From contig NZ_LZHW01000042.1 of NCBI RefSeq assembly GCF_001667265.1, positions 1-64,000 of the forward strand: 64,000 nucleotides of DNA. Reading direction: 5' to 3'. Both the position numbers and the translations under genes were made by a program. The stretch is from Mycobacterium sp. ACS4331. Lineage in GTDB: Bacteria; Actinomycetota; Actinomycetes; Mycobacteriales; Mycobacteriaceae. This document shows, piece after piece, positions 19,351 through 26,522 of this stretch (its first letter is position 1; each line of letters starts with the position of its first letter). Under the pieces are notes generated by a model that was not told where the DNA came from, searched no databases, and worked only from the letters and a program-made list of their open reading frames with translations.

Positions 19351-19671
19351 TCAGCTGTGCCGGGCACCGATCCAGTGCAGCAGGTCGTGCACCGTCTGAT
19401 CCTCGAGCCGGTAGCAGACCGACCGCCCGACCCGGGTGCTGCTCACCCAGCCCTGCTGCCGCAGCACCCGCAGAGCCTGCGACACCGCGTTCTCGGAGCG
19501 GCCCAGCGCGGTGGCCAGATCACTGACGCAGATCCCCGGTGCGCGGTGCAGGCTCAGCAGGATCTCGAGGCGATGCGGGTCCGACAGCAGGTCGAAACGC
19601 TGGGCCCACCCGCTCGTGTCGACATCGACGAGCGCCGACGACGCCCGCTCGACCACCGACTGATCCGCCAT
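19351..19671 (-). CDS. ArsR/SmtB-family metal-responsive repressor (putative Co/Ni sensor)
   Basis: A 106-residue winged-helix protein. The frame is open to 19761, but ATG 19671 gives the normal ArsR length. Motifs are LLSDPHRLEILLSL, the helix-turn-helix CVSDLATALGRSENAVSQALRVLRQ, and the wing RVGRSVCYRL. The last helix, DQTVHDLLHWIGARHS, is rich in Asp/His, and the third-helix Cys in ICVSDLA could also bind metal. The exact D-x-H spacing of the NmtR/SmtB alpha-5 site is not reproduced. It lies immediately upstream of cbiMNQO and could be transcribed into it, suggesting feedback control of cobalt/nickel import; the metal is inferred from context. Confidence 0.82.
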   Translation of the reverse strand: MADQSVVERASSALVDVDTSGWAQRFDLLSDPHRLEILLSLHRAPGICVSDLATALGRSENAVSQALRVLRQQGWVSSTRVGRSVCYRLEDQTVHDLLHWIGARHS

Positions 19672-19681
19672 GGCTTGCAAT

Positions 19682-20416
19682 CTAGTCCAAAAAGCCGTGC
19701 AGAAGCGCTGCAGATCCCGCGACATGCGCACGCATCGCCTCGGCCGCGGCGTCGGCGTCACCGGCCAGGATCGCGATCACGATGTCCTGGTGCTGCTCGT
19801 CGCTGTGGGTGAGGTTCTGGCGCAGCAGCGGTATCCGGTCGAGCAGGGCATTGAGCCGCATCCGGTTCTCGGCCACCAACGGCACCAGGGACGGGGAACC
19901 GGCAGCCTCGGCGATCGCGAGATGCAGTCGGGAGTCCAGCCGCCGGTAGTCCTCCCCGGCGGCGTCGCGGACGTCGGACAGCCTGCTCCACAGGGTTTCG
20001 CGCTCGGCCGCGGTCAGCGTGCGCGCCGCGGCCATCCGCGCGCCGCCGACCTCCAGGATCTCCCGCAACCGCAGCGCGTCGTCGATCTCCTCACGGGTGA
20101 CGCGCTCCCCCGGCCCCGGATGGGCGGGCAGCGGCTGCGCCAGGAATGTGCCGCCATAGCGTCCCCGCCGCGACACCAGATATCCCGCCTCGGCCAGCGA
20201 CTTGATCGCCTCCCGGACCGTGTCACGGCTGACGCCGAGCCGGGCCGCGAGCTCGCGTTCCGGCGGCAGCGACTCCCCCGGGGCCAGCACCCCGAGCCGG
20301 ATCGTCTGCAACAGCCTGCCCACGGTGTCCTCGAAGGCGTTGCCGAGCCGGACCGGGCGCAGCAGTGCGTCACCGGCTTCACATCCGGGGACGGTGGGAT
20401 CGGGCACCGCAGTCAT
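19682..20416 (-). CDS. GntR-family (FadR/FCD subfamily) transcriptional regulator
   Basis: A 244-residue regulator with an N-terminal winged helix (LPPERELAARLGVSRDTVREAI, cut here to the pattern PPERELA...VSRDTVREAI, about residues 50-72). The C-terminal FCD ligand-binding bundle has the metal-site pattern D..H (RRLDSRLHLAIAEAAG) and later H residues (HSDEQHQDI, MRAHV). FCD regulators commonly sense small organic acids or amino-acid derivatives. It lies five bases after the SDR gene, at the end of the glnA4-hydrolase-ALDH-SDR run, and is the likely local regulator of that run and of the divergent permease. Confidence 0.88.
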   Translation of the reverse strand: MTAVPDPTVPGCEAGDALLRPVRLGNAFEDTVGRLLQTIRLGVLAPGESLPPERELAARLGVSRDTVREAIKSLAEAGYLVSRRGRYGGTFLAQPLPAHPGPGERVTREEIDDALRLREILEVGGARMAAARTLTAAERETLWSRLSDVRDAAGEDYRRLDSRLHLAIAEAAGSPSLVPLVAENRMRLNALLDRIPLLRQNLTHSDEQHQDIVIAILAGDADAAAEAMRAHVAGSAALLHGFLD

Positions 20417-20421
20417 GACAC

Positions 20422-21207
20422 CTACAGCGGGGTGACGTAGTGGCCGCTGATGCCGCCGTCGACCAGGAAGCTCGACGCCGTGATGAACGACGCGTCATCG
20501 CTGGCCAGGAAGGCGACCGCCGCCGCGAGTTCCTCGGGTTCGGCGAACCGGCCCACCGGAATGTGCACGAGGCGGCGCGCGGCGCGCTCGGGATCCTTGG
20601 CGAACAACTCCTGCAGGAGCGGCGTGTTCACCGGACCCGGGCACAGCGCGTTGACCCGGATCCCCTGGCGCGCGTACTGCACACCGAGTTCACGCGACAT
20701 CGCCAGCACTCCGCCCTTGGACGCCGTATACGAGATCTGCGAGGTCGCCGAGCCCATCACCGCCACGAACGACGCGGTGTTGATGATCGACCCGCGCCCC
20801 TGCGGCACCATGTGCCGCAACGCGGCCCTGCAGCACAGGAACACCGACTTGAGGTTGACGTCCTGCACGCGGTCCCACGCGTCGAGTGCCGTCACCTCGA
20901 TCAGATCGTCCTCAGGCGGACTGATTCCGGCGTTGTTGAACGCGATGTCCACCGAACCGCAGGTCTGCACCGCGGTGTCGAAGAGCGCGTCGACCGCGGC
21001 CTCGTCGGCGACGTCCACGGGAACGAACAGCGCACCGAGCTCCTCGGCCACCGCGCCGCCGGCCTGCGGGTCGATGTCGCCGATCACGATCGTGGCGCCC
21101 TCGTCACGCATCCTCCTGGCCGACGCAAGGCCGATGCCGCTGGCACCGCCGGTGACCACGGCCACCTTCCCGGCCAGTCGCTGGGTCAGATCCACCTTCG
21201 TCATCAT
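20422..21207 (-). CDS. Short-chain dehydrogenase/reductase (Rv2857c-like)
   Basis: A 261-residue classical SDR. The NAD(P) motif VTGGASGIG is near residue 18, followed by DVAD, the NNAG motif (AFNNAGISPPE), the catalytic YxxxK as YTASKGG preceded by the Ser in INTASFVAV, and the C-terminal DGGISGHY. An acidic residue after beta-2 (IGDIDPQ) favours NAD(H). Overlap with the upstream aldehyde dehydrogenase stop indicates coupling; GGAGAGG precedes two adjacent ATGs (21207 and 21204). Within the cluster it is the obvious candidate to oxidise a primary alcohol to the aldehyde used by the next enzyme. Annotation as FabG-like would overstate specificity. Confidence 0.88.
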   Translation of the reverse strand: MMTKVDLTQRLAGKVAVVTGGASGIGLASARRMRDEGATIVIGDIDPQAGGAVAEELGALFVPVDVADEAAVDALFDTAVQTCGSVDIAFNNAGISPPEDDLIEVTALDAWDRVQDVNLKSVFLCCRAALRHMVPQGRGSIINTASFVAVMGSATSQISYTASKGGVLAMSRELGVQYARQGIRVNALCPGPVNTPLLQELFAKDPERAARRLVHIPVGRFAEPEELAAAVAFLASDDASFITASSFLVDGGISGHYVTPL

Positions 21208-22577
21208 TGCCTCTCCGTGATCGCGAAGAACACATTCTTGGTCTCGGTGAAGTGCTCGGGTGCCTCGGGGCCGAGTTCGCGGCCCAGTCCGGACCGTTTG
21301 AAGCCGCCGAACGGTGTCGAGTACCGCACCGACGAGTGGGAGTTGACGCTGAGGTTGCCGGCCTCCACGGCCCGGGACACCCGCAGCGCGCGGGAGAGGT
21401 TGTCAGTCCAGATCGACCCGGACAGACCGTATTCGGTGTCGTTGGCCAGGGCGATCGCGTCGGCTTCGTCCTCGAAGGGCAGCACCACCACAACGGGGCC
21501 GAAGATCTCTTCGGTGACCGTGCGGTCGGAGCGCTCGGGCGTCAGCACCGTGGGCGGGAACCAGTACCCCGCACCCGAGGGCGCTGATCCGCGGAACGCC
21601 ACGGGTGCGCCGTCGGGGACGTAGGCGGACACCGACGCCAGGTGCGCCTTGGACACCAGCGGGCCCATTTCGGTCTCCCGCGCGGCGGGGTCTCCGACCA
21701 CCACGCCGGCGACCGCGGGTTCGAGCAGCTCCATGAATCGGTCGTAGACGCTGCGCTGAACCAGGATTCGACTGCGGGCGCAGCAGTCCTGACCCGCGTT
21801 GTCGAACACGCCGTACGGCGCGGTGGCGGCGGCACGGTCGAGGTCGCAGTCGTCGAACACGATGTTGGCGCTCTTGCCGCCGAGTTCGAGGGTGACCCGC
21901 TTGACCTGCTGGGCCGCCCCAGCCATGACCCGGGTGCCCACCTCCGTGGACCCGGTGAACACCACCTTGCGGATGTCCGGGTGGGTCACGAACCGTTCGC
22001 CCACCACCGAACCCTGCCCGGACAGCACCTGGAACAGATCGGGGTCCAGACCGGCCTCGACCGCCAGTTCCCCGATCCGCAGCGTGGTCAGCGGCGTCCA
22101 CTCCGCCGGCTTGACCAGCACCGCGTTACCCGCGGCAAGAGCCGGGGCGAAGCCCCATGCCGCGATGGGCATCGGGAAGTTCCACGGCGTGATGACCCCG
22201 ACCACGCCCAGCGGTTCGTGGAATGTCACGTCGAGGCCGCCGGCCACGGGAATCTGCTTGCCCGACAGCCGTTCCGGGCTGGCCGAATAGTACTGCAGCA
22301 CGTCGCGGACGTGCCCGGCCTCCCATTCGGCCGCGCCGATCGGGTGCCCCGAATTGGCCACCTCGAGTGCCGCGAGTTCACCGATGTGGGCGTCCACGGC
22401 GGCGGCGAAGTCCCGCAGCGCGGCAGCCCGGTCGGCGGGTGCTCGACGGGCCCACCTGCGCTGCGCGTCCCGGGCGCGCGCGACGGCGTCGTCGACGGCT
22501 GCCACGTCGAGGCGCTCGACGGTGCGCAGCACCTCCTCGGTCGCCGGGTTGATCACTGGTGTTGCCGCAGAACTCAT
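21204..22577 (-). CDS. NAD(P)-dependent aldehyde dehydrogenase (Rv2858c/AldC-like)
   Basis: A 457-residue ALDH-superfamily enzyme. The start is ATG 22577, preceded by GAGAGGAA, although the frame is open to 22673. Visible features are PWNFPMPIAAWG (cofactor entry), FTGSTEVG (nucleotide loop), the general-base Glu in TLELGGKSANIV, the catalytic Cys in NAGQDCCARSRI, and EIFGPV near the C-terminus. A Cys-Cys pair at the active site is notable. It overlaps both neighbours (hydrolase upstream, SDR downstream). Probable job: oxidation of a gamma-glutamylated aldehyde to the acid; simple-aldehyde activity cannot be excluded. Confidence 0.92.
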   Translation of the reverse strand: MSSAATPVINPATEEVLRTVERLDVAAVDDAVARARDAQRRWARRAPADRAAALRDFAAAVDAHIGELAALEVANSGHPIGAAEWEAGHVRDVLQYYSASPERLSGKQIPVAGGLDVTFHEPLGVVGVITPWNFPMPIAAWGFAPALAAGNAVLVKPAEWTPLTTLRIGELAVEAGLDPDLFQVLSGQGSVVGERFVTHPDIRKVVFTGSTEVGTRVMAGAAQQVKRVTLELGGKSANIVFDDCDLDRAAATAPYGVFDNAGQDCCARSRILVQRSVYDRFMELLEPAVAGVVVGDPAARETEMGPLVSKAHLASVSAYVPDGAPVAFRGSAPSGAGYWFPPTVLTPERSDRTVTEEIFGPVVVVLPFEDEADAIALANDTEYGLSGSIWTDNLSRALRVSRAVEAGNLSVNSHSSVRYSTPFGGFKRSGLGRELGPEAPEHFTETKNVFFAITERQ

Positions 22578-23344
22578 CTGGTTCCTCTCGCTCTGGTGCC
22601 CGCGTAGGCGCGGGCCGCCTCGACCACGCCGGCGAACAACCGCAGGTCGTCCAGACGCTCCTCGGGATGCCACTGCACCGCGACGCAGAACACGTCGGAG
22701 GACGGGCCGAACGCCGGATCCAGTTCGATGGCCTCGATGACCCCGTCGTCGTCATGCGCACTGACCACCAGGCCACGGCCGACCTCGGCGATCGCCTGAT
22801 GGTGGTAGCACTGCGCCTCGGTGGACTCCCCCACCAGCGCCGCGGTTCGAGTACCTGCCACGGTGCGCACCGACGACGTCGTGAACACCGCGTTGCCCAG
22901 CTGATGCCGGTCGTGGCCGACGACGTCGGGCAGGTGCTGGTGCAGCGTGCCGCCGAGGGCGACGTTGAGCACCTGGGCGCCGCGACAGATCCCCAGGACC
23001 GGGAGTCGGCGCGCGAGGGCGCCACGCAGCAGCGCGAATTCCCACGCGTCACGGTCACGGGCGGGCTCATCGGTTCGGGTGTGCCGCACCTGCCCGTAGG
23101 TGGCCGGATCGACGTCGCGTCCGCCCGTCAGCACCAGACCGTCGAGGCCGTCGAGCACCCGCGCGACGATCGCGTCGTCGACCGGTTGCGGCGGCAGCAG
23201 CGTGGCGACACCACCGGCCGAGGTGATGCCCTCGAGGTAGATCGCGGGCAGAAAGCTGGCACGCACATCCCACACCCCGGTCTGAGCCTGCTGGAGATAG
23301 GTGGTCAGGCCCAACACCGGGCGCGGGGGCTCAGAAGCGTTCAA
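22574..23344 (-). CDS. Gamma-glutamyl hydrolase, class I amidotransferase fold (peptidase C26, PuuD-like)
   Basis: A 256-residue protein with the C26 triad: nucleophile Cys in LGICRGAQVLNV (about residue 120), His in VAVQWHPEE and the following Glu. The N-terminus PVLGLTTYLQQAQTGVWD and the loop GGRDVDPATYG match PuuD-type gamma-glutamyl-GABA hydrolases (Rv2859c here). It should release glutamate from a gamma-glutamyl amide. It sits between glnA4, which would make such amides, and the ALDH gene, overlapping both (14 bases with glnA4, 4 with ALDH). Together this is the ligate-oxidise-hydrolyse logic of gamma-glutamyl amine catabolism. Confidence 0.9.
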   Translation of the reverse strand: MNASEPPRPVLGLTTYLQQAQTGVWDVRASFLPAIYLEGITSAGGVATLLPPQPVDDAIVARVLDGLDGLVLTGGRDVDPATYGQVRHTRTDEPARDRDAWEFALLRGALARRLPVLGICRGAQVLNVALGGTLHQHLPDVVGHDRHQLGNAVFTTSSVRTVAGTRTAALVGESTEAQCYHHQAIAEVGRGLVVSAHDDDGVIEAIELDPAFGPSSDVFCVAVQWHPEERLDDLRLFAGVVEAARAYAGTRARGTR

Positions 23345-24704
23345 ACCCGCGCACCCTCTCCCAATCGGTCACCGCGGAGTTGAACGCGGCCAGCTCGACG
23401 CGGGCGTTGTTGAGGTAGTGCTCGACGACGTCGTCACCGAATGCCGTGCGGGCCACCTCGGACGCGGCGAACAGTTCCGCGGATTCGGCCAGTGTGGTGG
23501 GCAGCCGCGGCACATCCGAGACGTAGGCGTTTCCCGCGCACGGGTCCTCCAACTCGAGACCCGCGTCGATCCCGTGCAGTCCACCGGCGATGAGCGCCGC
23601 GGTGGCCAGGTAGGGGTTCACGTCACCGCCCGGCGCGCGGCACTCCATCCGCATGCCTGCGCCGTGGCCGACCACACGCAGCGCACAGGTGCGGTTGTCC
23701 ATCCCCCAGGCGACCGCGGTCGGGGCGAAGCTTCCGTCGGCGAATCGCTTGTAGGAGTTGATGTTCGGCGCGTAGCACAGGGTCAGCTCGCGCAGCGTGG
23801 CCAACTGCCCGGCGACGAAGCTGCGGAACATCGCCGACATGCCCAGGGGGTCGTCGGCGTCGGCGAACACGGCCGACGAGTCGTCACCGCGGAACGAGAT
23901 GTGGATGTGACAGCTGTTTCCCTCTCGCTCATCGTATTTCGCCATGAACGTGAGCGCCTTGCCGTGCTGGTCGGCGATCTCCTTGGCGCCGTTCTTGTAG
24001 ATCGTGTGGTTGTCACAGGTGACCATGGCCTCGGCATACCGAAAGGCGATCTCCTGCTGGCCGAGGTTGCACTCCCCCTTGACGCCCTCGCAGTACATCC
24101 CGGCCCCCTCCATGCCGAGCCGAATGTCCCGCAGCAGCGGTTCCATCCGCGTCGAAGCCAGCACCGCGTAATCGACGTTGTAGTCCGAGGCGGGGGTGAG
24201 GCCGCGGTAGCCGGCCTGCCACGCCTGGCGATAGGTGTCGTCGAACACCATGAACTCCAGCTCGGTGCCGACATGGGCGCGCAACCCACGCTCGGCGAGT
24301 CGGGCCACCTGAGCGGCCAGGATGCTGCGCGGCGCCTGTGCGACGGGCGTGCCGTCGAGCCAGGACAGGTCGGCGATCACCAACGCGCTTCCCGGCAACC
24401 ACGGCAGCAGGCGCAACGTGGTGAAGTCGGGGGTCATGACCATGTCGCCGTATCCGGTCTGCCAACTCGAGATCGTGTACCCGTCGACGGTGTTCATCTC
24501 CACGTCGACCGCCAGCAGGTAGTTGCAGCACTCGGCGCCGTGCGCGGCGACCTCCTCGACGAACAGGCGCGCCGACACCCGCTTGCCCGTCAGCCGCCCC
24601 TGCATGTCGGCGAAGGCCACGATCACGGTGTCGATCTCGCCGGCCGCCACCAACTGTTCGAGTTCGGGCCGCGAGAGCAGACCGCGATTGGTCACACGGG
24701 TCAC
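23331..24704 (-). CDS. glnA4: Glutamine synthetase-like gamma-glutamyl ligase GlnA4
   Basis: A 457-residue GS-family ligase, the same length as M. tuberculosis GlnA4 (Rv2860c). The start is GTG 24704, with GAGGAGG four bases upstream. Metal/glutamate-site blocks are visible: GTELEFMVFD (about residue 135), GECNLGQQEIAFR, SCHIHISF and the arginine block MECRAPGGDVNPYLA. The Tyr adenylylation site of GlnA1 is not evident. GlnA4 of Streptomyces coelicolor is a gamma-glutamylethanolamide synthetase (Krysenko and colleagues), and the neighbours here fit the same pathway, so ordinary ammonia assimilation is unlikely. Substrate specificity is inference. Confidence 0.9.
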   Translation of the reverse strand: MTRVTNRGLLSRPELEQLVAAGEIDTVIVAFADMQGRLTGKRVSARLFVEEVAAHGAECCNYLLAVDVEMNTVDGYTISSWQTGYGDMVMTPDFTTLRLLPWLPGSALVIADLSWLDGTPVAQAPRSILAAQVARLAERGLRAHVGTELEFMVFDDTYRQAWQAGYRGLTPASDYNVDYAVLASTRMEPLLRDIRLGMEGAGMYCEGVKGECNLGQQEIAFRYAEAMVTCDNHTIYKNGAKEIADQHGKALTFMAKYDEREGNSCHIHISFRGDDSSAVFADADDPLGMSAMFRSFVAGQLATLRELTLCYAPNINSYKRFADGSFAPTAVAWGMDNRTCALRVVGHGAGMRMECRAPGGDVNPYLATAALIAGGLHGIDAGLELEDPCAGNAYVSDVPRLPTTLAESAELFAASEVARTAFGDDVVEHYLNNARVELAAFNSAVTDWERVRGFERF

Positions 24705-24792
24705 AGGACCTCCTCTGCGATGTGGCGCCGAGTCGACCATTGGGTCGCCGACACTGCTGGTGTCGCAGCCAAGGTTTGCACATCAGTCGCCC

Positions 24793-24816
24793 CAAAGGTA
24801 GGACAACCGACCTTTG
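24793..24816. promoter_or_regulatory. Inverted repeat in the glnA4-permease divergent region (candidate GntR operator)
   Basis: CAAAGGT (24793-24799) and ACCTTTG (24810-24816) are perfect 7-base complements around a 10-base spacer that itself contains GGACAACC, resembling FadR-type half-sites. It overlaps the likely -35 region of the permease gene, whose possible -10 is TATTCT at about 24825. A second small dyad, CGACAC/GTGTCG, lies at 24749-24765. The GntR/FCD regulator at 19682-20416 is the natural candidate ligand. No experimental support. Confidence 0.45.
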
Positions 24817-24888
24817 TGCCACTTATTCTCACTCCCAGCGGGGGCGCTCAGTCGGGTGGCCCGGTCCCTCGACGAGAAGGAGCGACGC

Positions 24889-26418
24889 ATGGCAGAGGAC
24901 AAGCTCACGACGTCGGGGGTGACCTACCGGCAGGCGGGCAAGGGGTACTTCGAGAAGCGCCAACTCAAGCGCACCGCCGGATTCTGGGGCCTCTGGGGCA
25001 TCGGCATCGCGGCCGTCATCTCGGGTGACTTCTCCGGCTGGAACTTCGGCATCGGCGCGGCCGGATGGGGCGGGCTGGGCATCGCCTCGATCCTGATCGT
25101 GATCATGTACTTCGGCATGCTCTTCTCGATCGGCGAGATGTCGGCGGCCATGCCCCACACCGGTGGCGCCTACTCGTTCGCACGCGCCGCGATGGGGCCG
25201 TGGGGCGGTTTCGTGACCGGCTTCGCCGAGACCATCGAGTACGTGTTCACCACCGCGGTCGTGGTGTTCTTCTCGGCCAGCTACGCCAACGCGGTCACCG
25301 GAGATCTGTTCGGGCTCTCGCTGCCGATGTGGCTGTGGTGGATCATCCTGTACGCGCTCTTCGTCGGGCTGAACTCGTGGGGCGCGGAGATCTCGTTCAA
25401 GTTCGCCCTCGTCGTCGCCGTCATCTCGATCGGCATCCTGGTGCTGTTCGGGGTGCTCGCACTGGTCAACGGCGCGGTGGACTTCAGCAGGCTGTTCGAC
25501 ATCGCGCCCGATCCGGACGCGGCCGGGTCCAGCACGTTCCTGCCGTTCGGCTGGCTGGCCGTGCTGTATGCGCTGCCGTTCGCGATGTGGTTCTTCCTCG
25601 GCATCGAGGAACTGCCGTTGGCCGCCGAGGAGGCCCACGACCCGGCCCGTGACATTCCCCGGGCCGGCCTGTGGGGTCTGGTCTCCCTCGTCGGCTGCGG
25701 GGCGATCGTGTTCTTCCTCAACCCCGCGGTGACCGGGTCGGCACTGCTCGGATCGTCCGACGAACCGCTGCTGGACGGCTTCCGGGCGTTCCTGCCGACC
25801 GGGTGGGCCGCGGTGTTGTCGGCGTTCGCGCTGATCGGACTGCTGGCCAGCCTGCAGGGCATCATGTACGCCTATGGGCGCAATCTGTACTCGCTGAGCC
25901 GCGCCGGCTACTACCCCAAGTCGCTGTCGCTGACCGGGTCCCGGCAGACGCCGTACGTCGCGCTGATCGTCGGGGCCGTCATCGGGTTCGTCGCGCTGCT
26001 CATCGTCAATGCCAACGAGGGTGCCGGAGCGGTCGTGCTCAACATCGCGGTGTGGGGCGCGGTGCTGGCCTACATGCTGCAGATGGTGTCGTTCGTGCTG
26101 CTGCGCCGGAGATTCCCCAACGCCCGACGGCCCTGGGTCAGCCCCACCGGCAACGCCGGCGCCTGGGTGGCGTTCGTGATCGCGGCCGTCACGTTCGTGG
26201 GGGTCCTGATCAACCCCGACTACCGGCCCGCGGTCATCGCCATCGTCGTCTTCTACGTGATCGGGCTGCTGGTCTTCGGTCTCTACGGCAGGCACCGACT
26301 GGTGCTCTCCCCCGAGGAGGAGTACGCGGTGACCGGCGGCCTGCACGGCTACGACCCCGAGAAGGAGGGGCTCGGCGGCACCATCGAGGACGAGATCCTC
26401 AAGGGCCACACCGACTGA
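24889..26418 (+). CDS. APC-superfamily permease, ethanolamine-permease (EAT) type
   Basis: A 509-residue membrane transporter with about 12 hydrophobic helices. The start is ATG 24889 with AAGGAG upstream. The first helix region WGIGIAAVISGDFSGWNFG has the EAT-family pattern (ISGxxxGWN) rather than the GxG of ordinary amino-acid permeases. GAYSFARAAMGPWGG and the intracellular GIEELPLAAEEAHDP are characteristic. It is divergent from glnA4, sharing a 184-base control region, and would supply ethanolamine or a similar amine to the gamma-glutamyl pathway. Substrate is inferred from family and context. Confidence 0.85.
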   Translation: MAEDKLTTSGVTYRQAGKGYFEKRQLKRTAGFWGLWGIGIAAVISGDFSGWNFGIGAAGWGGLGIASILIVIMYFGMLFSIGEMSAAMPHTGGAYSFARAAMGPWGGFVTGFAETIEYVFTTAVVVFFSASYANAVTGDLFGLSLPMWLWWIILYALFVGLNSWGAEISFKFALVVAVISIGILVLFGVLALVNGAVDFSRLFDIAPDPDAAGSSTFLPFGWLAVLYALPFAMWFFLGIEELPLAAEEAHDPARDIPRAGLWGLVSLVGCGAIVFFLNPAVTGSALLGSSDEPLLDGFRAFLPTGWAAVLSAFALIGLLASLQGIMYAYGRNLYSLSRAGYYPKSLSLTGSRQTPYVALIVGAVIGFVALLIVNANEGAGAVVLNIAVWGAVLAYMLQMVSFVLLRRRFPNARRPWVSPTGNAGAWVAFVIAAVTFVGVLINPDYRPAVIAIVVFYVIGLLVFGLYGRHRLVLSPEEEYAVTGGLHGYDPEKEGLGGTIEDEILKGHTD

Positions 26419-26452
26419 CCGACCCCATCCGACCTGCGTATACGCCGGAGAT

Positions 26453-26477
26453 GGTTTGACCGGCTCCGGTCTGGGTA
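26453..26477 (+). promoter_or_regulatory. Sigma-F-type promoter of asnO-ngg
   Basis: GGTTT (26453-26457), a 15-base spacer and GGGTA (26473-26477) match the mycobacterial sigma-F consensus GTTT-N15-17-GGGTA exactly. The expected transcription start is about 8 bases downstream, giving a leader of roughly 38 bases before the asnO ATG at 26523. This would tie synthesis of a compatible solute to the general stress sigma factor. The match is seen in sequence; its use is inferred. Confidence 0.7.
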
Positions 26478-26522
26478 CACCCCATCGGCCAAACGAATAC
26501 GCAGATGACGGGGTCGGAATCG

